Source of the DNA: Burkholderiales bacterium 67-32
GTDB taxonomy: Bacteria; Pseudomonadota; Gammaproteobacteria; Burkholderiales; Burkholderiaceae_B
NCBI GenBank assembly: GCA_001898625.1
Contig: MKUP01000028.1
Location: 62,001-126,000 of the forward strand
Reading direction: 5' to 3'
Length of the DNA stretch: 64,000 bases
The translations under genes were made by a program, and so were the position numbers. Below, one piece after another: positions 57,250 through 64,000 of the stretch; position 1 is the stretch's first letter, and the number at the start of each line of letters is the position of its first letter. The notes below the pieces were generated by a model. That model searched no databases and was not told the origin of the DNA. It saw only the letters and a list, made by a program, of their open reading frames with translations.

Positions 57250-57987
57250 ATGTTCCAGCGCAGTGCCGGTTCGCAGTACAAGCTGTTGGCCCAGACCTTG
57301 ATCCGGCGGATCCGCGATGGCGAGTATCCGCCCGGCAGCATGCTGCCCACCGAGAACGAACTGGGACAGCAGTTCAACGTCAGCCGCATCACCGTGCGCG
57401 GAGCCTTGCGCGAACTGGAGGTGCAGGGGCTGGTCAGCCGCCGGCCCGGCATCGGGACCCGCGTGGAGTCGGCGCAGCCCTCGGGCAATTTCGTGCACGT
57501 GGGCAACACGGTGGACGACATCCTGCGCTTCACCCGCGGCTTTCGCTTCCATACCCTGAACATCCGCGAGGTCGACGGCGACGAGGGCTCGGCCCGCGCG
57601 CTGCGGCTGCCCGCCGGCCAGCGCTTCATCCGGGTGACCGGACTGCGCCAGGCCGAGGGCGCGCCGCCGGTCGTCTACAGCGAACACCACATCCCGCCGC
57701 TGTACGCGGACGCGCTCGAGCAACTGGACGGCTACCGGGCCTCGGTTGCCGAATGGCTGGCCGAGCGGCGCGGCGACCGGGTGTGCGAAATCCGCCAGGA
57801 AATCGACGCCGTCCGGCTGACCCGGGCGCAGGCCGAGTTGCTGCAGACCCGCTTCAGCACGCCGACCCTGCGCACGCGCACCTGGTACTACGGCACCAAG
57901 AAAGACCTGATCGTCGCCTCGGTGGGGCTCTTCCCCGAAGGGCGGCACCTGTTCAGCACCGTGATGCGGCGAGAGCCGATCGGCTGA
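57250..57987 (+). CDS. GntR-family regulator, HutC/UTRA subfamily
   Basis: This 245-residue protein has an N-terminal winged helix at about residues 8-72 (LIRRIRDGEYPPGSMLPTENELG and NVSRITVRGALRELE) and a UTRA ligand-binding domain thereafter (FIRVTGLRQAEGAPPVVYSEHHIP; SEF-like LRTRTWYYG). It is located inside the CoA-transferase/lyase/hydratase gene set and probably represses it, responding to the pathway acid or its CoA ester. The palindrome at 55988 is the best operator candidate. Confidence 0.85.
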   Translation: MFQRSAGSQYKLLAQTLIRRIRDGEYPPGSMLPTENELGQQFNVSRITVRGALRELEVQGLVSRRPGIGTRVESAQPSGNFVHVGNTVDDILRFTRGFRFHTLNIREVDGDEGSARALRLPAGQRFIRVTGLRQAEGAPPVVYSEHHIPPLYADALEQLDGYRASVAEWLAERRGDRVCEIRQEIDAVRLTRAQAELLQTRFSTPTLRTRTWYYGTKKDLIVASVGLFPEGRHLFSTVMRREPIG

Positions 57988-58027
57988 TCCGATCGCGCGG
58001 GCCGCGACCTTGTCCCGGAGAGCCCGC

Positions 58028-58915
58028 GTGACCCACCCCGTCGTTCCTTCCACCTTCCTGTTCTGTCCCGGCAACCGGCCCGACCGCTACGACAAGGCGC
58101 TGCGCGGCGGCGCGCCGGGCGTCATCATCGATCTCGAGGATGCCGTGCCGGCGGCCGACAAGGCCGCCGCCCGGCGCGACGCGCTGGCCTGGCTGGCGGC
58201 GCTGCCCCCGGCCGGCCCGGGGGCGCCCATGGTGGCGCTGCGGGTTTCTTCCCCGCAGACGTCCGCGGGCCTGGAGGATCTTTACGCGCTGGCCCATGCG
58301 GGCGCCTTGCCCGCCCTGGATCTGGTGGCCGTTCCCAAGGCCGAGGACGCGTCCGAACTGCGCATGGTCCACACGCATGCGGCCGCGGCCAACCCCGCGC
58401 TGCGATTGATGGCGCTGGTGGAGTCGGCGCGGGGCGTGCGCCGCGCGGCCGACATCGCCCATGCCGGCCCGTGGCTGGTGGCGATGGCCTTCGGGGCCGC
58501 GGACTTCAGCGTCGAGACCGGTGCGGACAACGCCTGGGACGCGCTGGCCTACGTGCGCGGGCGCCTCATGTTCGAGACCGCCGGCAGCGGCGTGCCCATG
58601 CTGGACGTGCCGCACATCGCCATCGACGACGACGCCGGCCTGCGTGCCGACTGCGAGCGGGCGCGTGCCATGGGCTTCTCCGGCAAGCTCGCCATCCATC
58701 CGCGCCAGTGGCCCATCATCGTCCAGGCCTTCGAGCCCGATCCGCGCCGGCTGGCGTGGGCGAGCGAAGTGGCCGCGGCCTACGAACGCGCCGGCCGCCG
58801 CGCCTGCGCGGTGGGGGCCACCATGGTGGACGAGCCCGTCTACCAGAGCGCCCTGCGCATCCTGCGGCGTGCCGCCGCCCCCAGCCCATCCGCCGTTGGA
58901 GACCATCATGCATAG
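58028..58915 (+). CDS. CitE/HpcH-family lyase (malyl- or citramalyl-CoA lyase-like)
   Basis: The product is 295 residues from a GTG at 58028 (CGGAG upstream). The family opening FLFCPGNRPDRYDKAL and GVIIDLEDAVPAADKAAAR is followed by VALRVSS, the metal-binding Glu in MALVESARG and Asp in FGAADFSVETG, and GFSGKLAIHPRQ. Stand-alone CitE-like proteins cleave malyl-, methylmalyl- or citramalyl-CoA to acetyl- or propionyl-CoA plus a keto acid. The next gene, overlapping by 8 bases, encodes the hydratase that would make its substrate. Confidence 0.85.
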   Translation: MTHPVVPSTFLFCPGNRPDRYDKALRGGAPGVIIDLEDAVPAADKAAARRDALAWLAALPPAGPGAPMVALRVSSPQTSAGLEDLYALAHAGALPALDLVAVPKAEDASELRMVHTHAAAANPALRLMALVESARGVRRAADIAHAGPWLVAMAFGAADFSVETGADNAWDALAYVRGRLMFETAGSGVPMLDVPHIAIDDDAGLRADCERARAMGFSGKLAIHPRQWPIIVQAFEPDPRRLAWASEVAAAYERAGRRACAVGATMVDEPVYQSALRILRRAAAPSPSAVGDHHA

Positions 58916-59948
58916 TTCCTACTACCACCTGGGCGACGGCCTGTATGCCGAACGCTTCGGCCTGGGCTTCGAGCACTTGTCGGCCGGACAGTGTTTCGTC
59001 CATCGGCCGGGCATCACGTTCTCGCAGCAGGACAACGTGGCCGAGGCCCTGGATTCCATCAATTCCGCCATGGTCCACTACGACGACTGCTACGCCGGGC
59101 TGACGGACTGGAAGCGGCCCCTGATGGTCAGCACGCTGACCCTGCAGCGGCTGATCGGCATGACGTCCAAGACCTTCGGCCGGCGCCGCCGCATCGTGTC
59201 CATGTCCAGCATCGCGCTGACCCGGCCCATGTTCGGCGGCGATACCCTGTATGTCGAGACCGAAGTGCTGGCCACCGAGCCGGTGGACGCGCACCTGGGC
59301 CGCGCCAGCCTGCTCACGCGCGGCTACAACCAGCGCGGCGAGCAGGTGGCCGAACTGCGCTACGTGGTCGAGCTGTGGCATGGCGCGGCGGGGCCCGACG
59401 TGATCGCGGGCGCCGCGGCCGCGGACGAAGCGCGTTTCCTGTCGCATGCCGCGCGCGAGGACGGTGCCTGGGTCGAGCAGACGGGCCTGTTCTTCGAGGA
59501 CCTGCGGCAGGGGGAAACCTTCGTCCACAGCCCGCGCAAGACCCTGCTGGCCGAGGAGTCCACGCTGCACGCGCTGCGCGCCATGGAGTGGCAGCCGCAA
59601 AGCCACGATCACGCTTTTGCGCAGGCGCTGGGGCTGCCGGGGCCGGTCGTGCCGCAGACCTGGGGGATAGGCGTGGCCGTGGCGCTGTCCACGCGCACCT
59701 TCGGCCGGGTCACCGTCAACCTCGGATGGACCGACGTGGAGTTCGGCGCCGACCTGATGCCGGGGGACACGCTGGAGGCGCGTTCCACGGTCGAGGGCAC
59801 GCGCCTGTCCGGTTCGCGGCCCGACCAGGGCGTGGTGACGGTGCTGACCGAGGCGCGCAACCAGCGGGGGGAGATGATCAACCGCTACCGTCGCGCGCTG
59901 ATGGTGTATCGGCGGGGGGCCAACCCCTATGCCAGGGCGGGGTACTAA
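58908..59948 (+). CDS. Double hot-dog MaoC-family hydratase (mesaconyl-CoA hydratase-like)
   Basis: The product is 346 residues from ATG 58908. Two hot-dog units are visible: the first with ITFSQQDNVAEALDSINSAMVHYDD, where the Asn/His/Asp pattern matches the MaoC active site, and the second with LRAMEWQPQSHDHAFAQALG. The length matches mesaconyl-CoA (2-methylfumaryl-CoA) hydratases rather than single-domain enoyl hydratases. With the upstream lyase it would convert mesaconyl-CoA to methylmalyl-CoA and then glyoxylate plus propionyl-CoA; an itaconate route is the alternative. Its 3' end overlaps the convergent dioxygenase gene. Confidence 0.83.
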   Translation: MHSSYYHLGDGLYAERFGLGFEHLSAGQCFVHRPGITFSQQDNVAEALDSINSAMVHYDDCYAGLTDWKRPLMVSTLTLQRLIGMTSKTFGRRRRIVSMSSIALTRPMFGGDTLYVETEVLATEPVDAHLGRASLLTRGYNQRGEQVAELRYVVELWHGAAGPDVIAGAAAADEARFLSHAAREDGAWVEQTGLFFEDLRQGETFVHSPRKTLLAEESTLHALRAMEWQPQSHDHAFAQALGLPGPVVPQTWGIGVAVALSTRTFGRVTVNLGWTDVEFGADLMPGDTLEARSTVEGTRLSGSRPDQGVVTVLTEARNQRGEMINRYRRALMVYRRGANPYARAGY

Positions 59949-60550
59949 GGCCGCATGTCGTCGAGGGTCTGCCCGGGCGCCAGCCGTGGCCGGCGCGCGA
60001 GTTCCGCTTGCGGGACGCCGGATTCGTAGGCGCGGATCAGCGCTTCCGGATCGAGCTTGACGCCCACCGGGTTCACGGCGAAGTCCTCGCCATGGAAGAA
60101 GGCCGCGGCCTCTTCCTTGGTGTGGAAGTTGTCGACCTGCAGCTCGATCTGCGTGCCGTCGGGGTCGCGGTAGTAGAACGAGATGGTCGGCCCGTGGTTG
60201 ATCGTCCAGTAGGGCCGTATGCCGGCGTGTTTCAGGCGCAGGTAGGTCGACAGCAGGGCCCGCAGCGTGGGATAGGCGTAGGCCAGGTGATGCAGTCCCC
60301 AGCTTCCGGAGCGCGGCGGCTGCAGGTCCGGGACATGCCGGATCGCCAGCCTGTGGTGTTCGTCGTCATAGGTGAGGAAGCACAGGCCGTGGCGGTCGTA
60401 GACCACCTGTGCGTTCAGGACGGTCAGGTACCAGTTCCTGACCGCCTCGTAGTTCGCGGTCTGCAGGACGAAGTGCGCGAAGAGCGAGGGCGAGTGGGCA
60501 TCCGGTTCCACCCTGGCGCGGGCATCGGGCGTCATGTTCGTATCCGTCAT
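59945..60550 (-). CDS. Extradiol dioxygenase-like VOC protein
   Basis: The product is 201 residues from ATG 60550. Likely iron ligands are His in LFAHFVLQTANYEAV, His in WGLHHLAYAYPTLRAL and Glu in DGTQIELQVDNF, the His-His-Glu set of type I extradiol enzymes. RDPDGTQIELQVDNF is very like the terminal motif of catechol 2,3-dioxygenases. It is shorter than the classic two-domain enzymes (about 300 residues), so it may be a one-domain type. It is last in an operon with a flavin hydroxylase, a hydrolase and a decarboxylase-like protein, as expected for meta-cleavage of a phenol. Confidence 0.8.
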   Translation of the reverse strand: MTDTNMTPDARARVEPDAHSPSLFAHFVLQTANYEAVRNWYLTVLNAQVVYDRHGLCFLTYDDEHHRLAIRHVPDLQPPRSGSWGLHHLAYAYPTLRALLSTYLRLKHAGIRPYWTINHGPTISFYYRDPDGTQIELQVDNFHTKEEAAAFFHGEDFAVNPVGVKLDPEALIRAYESGVPQAELARRPRLAPGQTLDDMRP

Positions 60551-60564
60551 GGTGTCGATCCTCG

Positions 60565-61374
60565 TCAGCGCAGGACGCGTTGGTCGCTCAGGTCTTTCGC
60601 GCCCACCGTCTCGGCCATCCACGCGCCGGTCATTTCGAGGACCGGCAGATCCGCCAGCGCATTGACGATGTGATACATCGTCGGCAACTGTTCCCAGGTC
60701 GAACGCACGAATGCCAGGCGGCTGGTGCCGCGCCGGAACGAGCGGTGGCGCATGGGGCTGCCGCCCGAGGGCGAAATCACCATTTCGCTGACCGATGGGG
60801 CCGCGCCCGAGATGGCGGGCAGGTAGCGGTAGTGCAGGACGCCGTCGGTGGCGGGGGCGGCTGGGGGCTGGGCATCCTCGAGTCCGCCGATTTCCATGCG
60901 CAGGAATTCGTGGCCGTCCCAACTGGCCGCATAGCAGTGCGAGCCGCGCAGGACGCGCGGCTCGGGCAGTTCGCAATAAAGCTTGGCGTATCCCAGTTCC
61001 TCGCGGCCGGTGATGATGGGTTCGGGACGGTTTTCCCACAGGACGGAAAGAAAGGGCCCGCGCGCGGTTTCTTCCCGGCCGCGGTAGCGCACGGGAAACC
61101 TGACGCCCAGCAGGTTGTAGCCGCGCCCGGCCAGCCATTCCAGTTCGCGCAGCATGGTGTGCTCGACGGTGACGATGGGGGCGCCGTCGAGTTCGCAGTC
61201 CGGGGGCAGCAGGGCTTCCAGGCGCGCACGCTCGGTCAGGAAGCTGACCGCGGCGGACGTGCGGGGGGCGCGGCTCATGTCGAAGGACCGGCCGTCGGGG
61301 CCCTGCCGGGGACCGGCGCTGGGACCGAAGACGACGGGCATGCGGTGGCGGCCAGCGTGGGGATCGAAAGTCAT
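60565..61374 (-). CDS. Acetoacetate decarboxylase-family protein
   Basis: This 269-residue protein starts at ATG 61374 and overlaps the hydrolase stop (ATGA). The family fold is shown by MPVVFGPSAGPRQGP, YNLLGVRFPVRYRG, GPFLSVLWENRPEPIITGREELGYAKLY (trimmed) where the Lys in GYAKLY is at the Schiff-base position of acetoacetate decarboxylase, and SEMVISPSGG. Members decarboxylate beta-keto acids or catalyse aldol/hydrolytic variants. In a ring-cleavage operon it may process the cleavage product, a non-standard role. Confidence 0.75.
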   Translation of the reverse strand: MTFDPHAGRHRMPVVFGPSAGPRQGPDGRSFDMSRAPRTSAAVSFLTERARLEALLPPDCELDGAPIVTVEHTMLRELEWLAGRGYNLLGVRFPVRYRGREETARGPFLSVLWENRPEPIITGREELGYAKLYCELPEPRVLRGSHCYAASWDGHEFLRMEIGGLEDAQPPAAPATDGVLHYRYLPAISGAAPSVSEMVISPSGGSPMRHRSFRRGTSRLAFVRSTWEQLPTMYHIVNALADLPVLEMTGAWMAETVGAKDLSDQRVLR

Positions 61375-62225
61375 GGTTGTTTCTCGGTGGAAGGCGGAGG
61401 TTGCAAGAATGGCTCGGAAGGGGCGAGACCGTCCAGGAAGGCGGCCAGTTCGCGCGTGACGGCCTCGGGTTGTTCCAGCGGCGCGGAATGGCCCGCCTGC
61501 GGCAGGGCGACCAGCCGGACATCCGGGGTCTGCCCAAGGTACGCGCGGGCCAGCGCGAGGGGGCTGATCTCGTCGTCCGCGCCCCACAGCAGCAGGGTTG
61601 GCGCGGCCAGGTCGCCCAGGGCGGAGACGAGGTCTTCATAGCTCAGGCCCAGCCTGACCGCCAGTGCGAGCGCGGCCGGGTCGTGGCGGGCGAACACCTG
61701 CCGCGCGGCCGCGATGCGTCCGGGATGGACGGCCCGGGCATGGGGACTGAACATGCGGTCCGCGATCGACCGGAACAACTGTTCGCGGTCGGCGGGGCTG
61801 CCGTGCGCGAGCGTATCGCAGGCCTGCTCCATCCGGCCGCGGGCTTCGCTCGCCGGCGCGTGAGGCGTCGCGTTCATGACCACGAGCGCGGCGACCCGCT
61901 CGGGGTGAGCCAGGGCGGTCCGAGTGAAGACGGCGCCCCCCTGGCTCAGTCCCACCAGGATGGCCCGCTCCGCACCCAGCGCGGGAATCAGGGCGGCAAC
62001 GTCCTCCACCAGATCGGTGACGGTCCATCCTTGCGGCCGCCAGCCGCTGTCCCCGTGGCCGGGCCAGTCGAGGCGCACGCAGCGGAAGCGATCTGCCAGC
62101 GCCTCCGCCTGCCGGGCGAACATGGCGCGATCGAAATACAGTCCGTGGCCGAAAAGAACCAACGGCCCCGCGCCCGATTCCTCGTAGGCGTAGACGGTGC
62201 CGCGGATGTCCAGGCGGCGGATCAT
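61371..62225 (-). CDS. Alpha/beta hydrolase (ring-cleavage product or enol-lactone hydrolase type)
   Basis: The product is 284 residues from ATG 62225, overlapping the hydroxylase stop (ATGA). Catalytic elements: oxyanion FGHGLYFDRAMF, nucleophile elbow ILVGLSQGGAVF with Ser, acid LLLWGADDEISP, and His in LPQAGHSAPLEQP. The pattern is like 3-oxoadipate enol-lactonase and meta-cleavage product hydrolases. Overlaps on both sides imply a tightly coupled operon with the flavin hydroxylase and the decarboxylase-like protein. Confidence 0.83.
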   Translation of the reverse strand: MIRRLDIRGTVYAYEESGAGPLVLFGHGLYFDRAMFARQAEALADRFRCVRLDWPGHGDSGWRPQGWTVTDLVEDVAALIPALGAERAILVGLSQGGAVFTRTALAHPERVAALVVMNATPHAPASEARGRMEQACDTLAHGSPADREQLFRSIADRMFSPHARAVHPGRIAAARQVFARHDPAALALAVRLGLSYEDLVSALGDLAAPTLLLWGADDEISPLALARAYLGQTPDVRLVALPQAGHSAPLEQPEAVTRELAAFLDGLAPSEPFLQPPPSTEKQP

Positions 62226-63886
62226 GGCAGGGGGGCCGCCACGCGGCCCGTCAGCACGTCGAGCAGGGCGGGGGGCAGCGATTCGCCGCGCCAGGCGACA
62301 TGCTGATCGGGCCGGATCAGGGCCAGCGGCGCGCCGTAGACCCGGGCCAGTTCCGCATCGGGCATCCGCAGGTGGTGCAGCGGCAGGCCGGCCCCGGTGG
62401 CCAGAAGCGCCGCGGCCTGCCCGGCCTGGGGCGCGGGAGCCATGTCCAGCAGTGTGTATTCCGGGCCGAACCGATCGTAGAGCGGCGTGCCGTCCGCCAG
62501 GCGCCACATGGGCGCGCGATGGCCCGGAGCGGCATGGGGCGGGTAGCGGGTCGAGTCGTAGGCCGGGCCGGGCGTGGGCTCGGTCCGGACGATGGGCGAG
62601 GCGGTGTAGCGCTGGTCCAGCACCGTGCCGTCCGACCACCACTGCGGCTCCAGGTCGCGCGCGACCGGTGCGCTCAGCGCCTCGCGCCGGTTGCGGGCCC
62701 CGGGGCCGGTATCCACGGCCTGCATGACCGCCGACAGCCGCTCGAAGGTCGAGCGCAGCCGTTCGTAGTTGGCATGGGCTTCCTGTGAGGTGCGCTGCAC
62801 GATGGGCCGGCGTTCGGGGTCGTAGCTGCGCAGGATGGCTTCGTCCGCCCATCCCCGCAGCACGTGCGCCAGTTTCCATCCCAGGTTGACCGCGTCGCCC
62901 ACGCCGAGATTGAGGTTGTGTCCGCCCAGGGGCGGGATCAGGTGCGCCGCGTCGCCCGCGAGGAAGACGGGGCCGTCGCGGAAGCGCTGCGCGAGCAGTT
63001 CGAAATAGGAAAAGGGATAGGTCCGTTCCAGCGTGAAGGAGAGGCCGGGGCCGATCAGGCGGCGGATCACCGCGTGGGCGTCGATGTCTTCGCCGGTTCC
63101 GGGGGGAGGGCGATAGGTGAATTCCCAGCGGTCGCCGCAGATCAGCCGCGCGGTGCCGGGCACCTCGGGGCTGGCGCTGAAATACATGACCGAGTCGGCG
63201 ATGCCGCGGTCGCGCATCGCCGCCAGCAGGTCGGGGGCATGGAAAAACATGGAGACCTGGCGCGACAGGGCGCCGGCGCCTTCGTACGGAATCCCGGCGG
63301 CGCCGCGCACCAGGCTGCGGCCGCCGTCGCAGCCGATCAGGTAGCGCGCCTCCAGTACCCGCGTTTGCCGCGTGCGGGTCTCCTCGATCGTGACGGCGAC
63401 GCGGCCGCCGTCACGTACCTCGACCGCCGTGGCCCGCGACGAGAACGCGATGCGGGCGCCCAGTTCGCGCGCCTTGTCCAGCAGCAGCTCCTGCACCTGG
63501 CCCTGCGCGACCCACAGCGCATCCTCGGCCGCGTCGTCCAGCACCCGGTGCCAGCCCAGTCCTTCCGCACGCACGCAGGCGAATTGCGTGCCGCCCAGTC
63601 CGTCGACGAAGGTGACGTGCGAAGGCCAGCCCGCCGGTACGTGGTTGATGGCCTTCAGGCGCCCGGCCAGGCCCCAGCGGCGCATGTGTTCCATGGTGCG
63701 CTTGTTCATGTTCATGGCCCGGGTCCACCAGTGCCCGACGGCATCGATCTCGTCGATGACCTGGCATGGAATGCCCCGCAGGCCCAACTCGACGGCGACG
63801 GCCAGCCCGACGGGGCCGGCCCCGACCACCAGTACATCGGGGCCGGCCGCCATGGCTGGGGAGTGGGGAAAAGGGGGCTGCGTCAT
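62222..63886 (-). CDS. FAD-dependent aromatic hydroxylase (MhpA/PheA-like)
   Basis: This 554-residue group A flavin monooxygenase has the FAD loop VLVVGAGPVGLAVAVELG, the DG motif YLIGCDGGRSLVR and the GD motif GPVFLAGDAAHLIPPLGGHNLNLGVGDAVN (trimmed). A C-terminal thioredoxin-like domain (from about residue 420), as in MhpA and phenol hydroxylase, is suggested by LLATGAGLPL and ALIRPDQHVAWRG. It would hydroxylate a phenol using NAD(P)H, the first step before ring cleavage. It is the first gene of its operon; a palindrome at 63929 lies 42 bases upstream. Confidence 0.87.
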   Translation of the reverse strand: MTQPPFPHSPAMAAGPDVLVVGAGPVGLAVAVELGLRGIPCQVIDEIDAVGHWWTRAMNMNKRTMEHMRRWGLAGRLKAINHVPAGWPSHVTFVDGLGGTQFACVRAEGLGWHRVLDDAAEDALWVAQGQVQELLLDKARELGARIAFSSRATAVEVRDGGRVAVTIEETRTRQTRVLEARYLIGCDGGRSLVRGAAGIPYEGAGALSRQVSMFFHAPDLLAAMRDRGIADSVMYFSASPEVPGTARLICGDRWEFTYRPPPGTGEDIDAHAVIRRLIGPGLSFTLERTYPFSYFELLAQRFRDGPVFLAGDAAHLIPPLGGHNLNLGVGDAVNLGWKLAHVLRGWADEAILRSYDPERRPIVQRTSQEAHANYERLRSTFERLSAVMQAVDTGPGARNRREALSAPVARDLEPQWWSDGTVLDQRYTASPIVRTEPTPGPAYDSTRYPPHAAPGHRAPMWRLADGTPLYDRFGPEYTLLDMAPAPQAGQAAALLATGAGLPLHHLRMPDAELARVYGAPLALIRPDQHVAWRGESLPPALLDVLTGRVAAPLP

Positions 63887-63928
63887 GGTCGTCTCCTGCT
63901 TGCGGGCGCTGTCATTGTTTTCCTTTAT

Positions 63929-63945
63929 ATTCCTAATTAAGGAAT
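63929..63945. promoter_or_regulatory. Inverted repeat upstream of aromatic-degradation operon
   Basis: ATTCCT-AATTA-AGGAAT lies in the AT-rich promoter region of the hydroxylase gene. It could bind a regulator encoded beyond the window; none is visible here. No gene was found in 63887-64000. Confidence 0.45.
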
Positions 63946-64000
63946 TTGTAGCGCAATTCTTGGCATGATCGAAATCATTGTCAATAGTCTTTGTCAGTCG

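Noticed and set aside
1..64000. CRISPR array, tRNA/rRNA genes, insertion sequences or prophage
   Set aside because: No regularly spaced repeats, cloverleaf-like or rRNA-like segments, transposase or phage structural genes were seen; a tRNA scan was not possible by eye over the full length.

Overview
The window looks like chromosome from a high-GC betaproteobacterium of the Alcaligenaceae (Bordetella/Achromobacter type). The grounds are very GC-rich coding sequence, three stand-alone Bug/TctC-family solute receptors with no TctAB partners, many divergent LysR/catabolic-operon pairs, Rieske oxygenases and tightly overlapping operons. This is inferred from gene content; no rRNA, tRNA or other taxonomic marker is present. 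No CRISPR array, insertion sequence or phage gene was seen.

The left edge (about 1-3300) is clearly less GC-rich and is all on the minus strand. It holds a likely three-gene toxin-antitoxin-chaperone module (RelE/HigB-like toxin, Xre antitoxin with a long C-terminal tail, and the start of a SecB-like protein cut by the window edge), a frameshifted secreted nuclease, a secreted hypothetical and two paralogous small membrane proteins. I read it as the end of an accessory island.

3490-12260 is a sulfatase locus. A sensor kinase/NarL-type regulator pair diverges, across a perfect 18-bp palindrome, from lipoprotein sulfatase 1, a Tat-signalled formylglycine-generating enzyme and lipoprotein sulfatase 2. 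Both sulfatases end in dockerin-like calcium-loop repeats. 12299-18692 is a second, unrelated operon: Bug receptor, cytoplasmic arylsulfatase, shikimate dehydrogenase-like enzyme, and a split QuiC (HPPD-like half plus 3-dehydroshikimate dehydratase-like half), with a divergent LysR. 19765-26984 holds a WYL-like protein, a PhoD phosphatase, a LysR with a near-perfect operator, an ABC receptor plus Rieske oxygenase, an RcnB-like protein and an exported spermidine-synthase-like protein.

27003-46532 is the most interesting part. An FtsX-type permease and outer-membrane channel lie on the left, and the matching MacB-type ATPase and membrane-fusion lipoprotein lie 15 kb to the right. Between them are an aminotransferase/acyltransferase/arginase-like operon with a hairpin-rich leader, two cyanophycin synthetases (one complete, one truncated with a ruined second ATP site), a zinc-ribbon ABC exporter with a DUF1854 partner, and a coupled operon with a HAD phosphatase, a hydrolase, an ArnEF-like small transporter pair and a DegT aminotransferase. 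No cyanophycinase is present. I propose that the locus makes, tailors and exports a cyanophycin-related product.

46672-63886 is catabolic: an MHS transporter; a LysR with Bug receptor, VanB-like reductase and Rieske oxygenase; a TctDE-like two-component pair with a Bug receptor; a CoA-transferase/GntR/CitE-like lyase/MaoC hydratase set that fits mesaconate or itaconate breakdown; and an operon of flavin hydroxylase, alpha/beta hydrolase, acetoacetate-decarboxylase-like protein and ring-cleavage-type dioxygenase that fits aromatic meta-cleavage.
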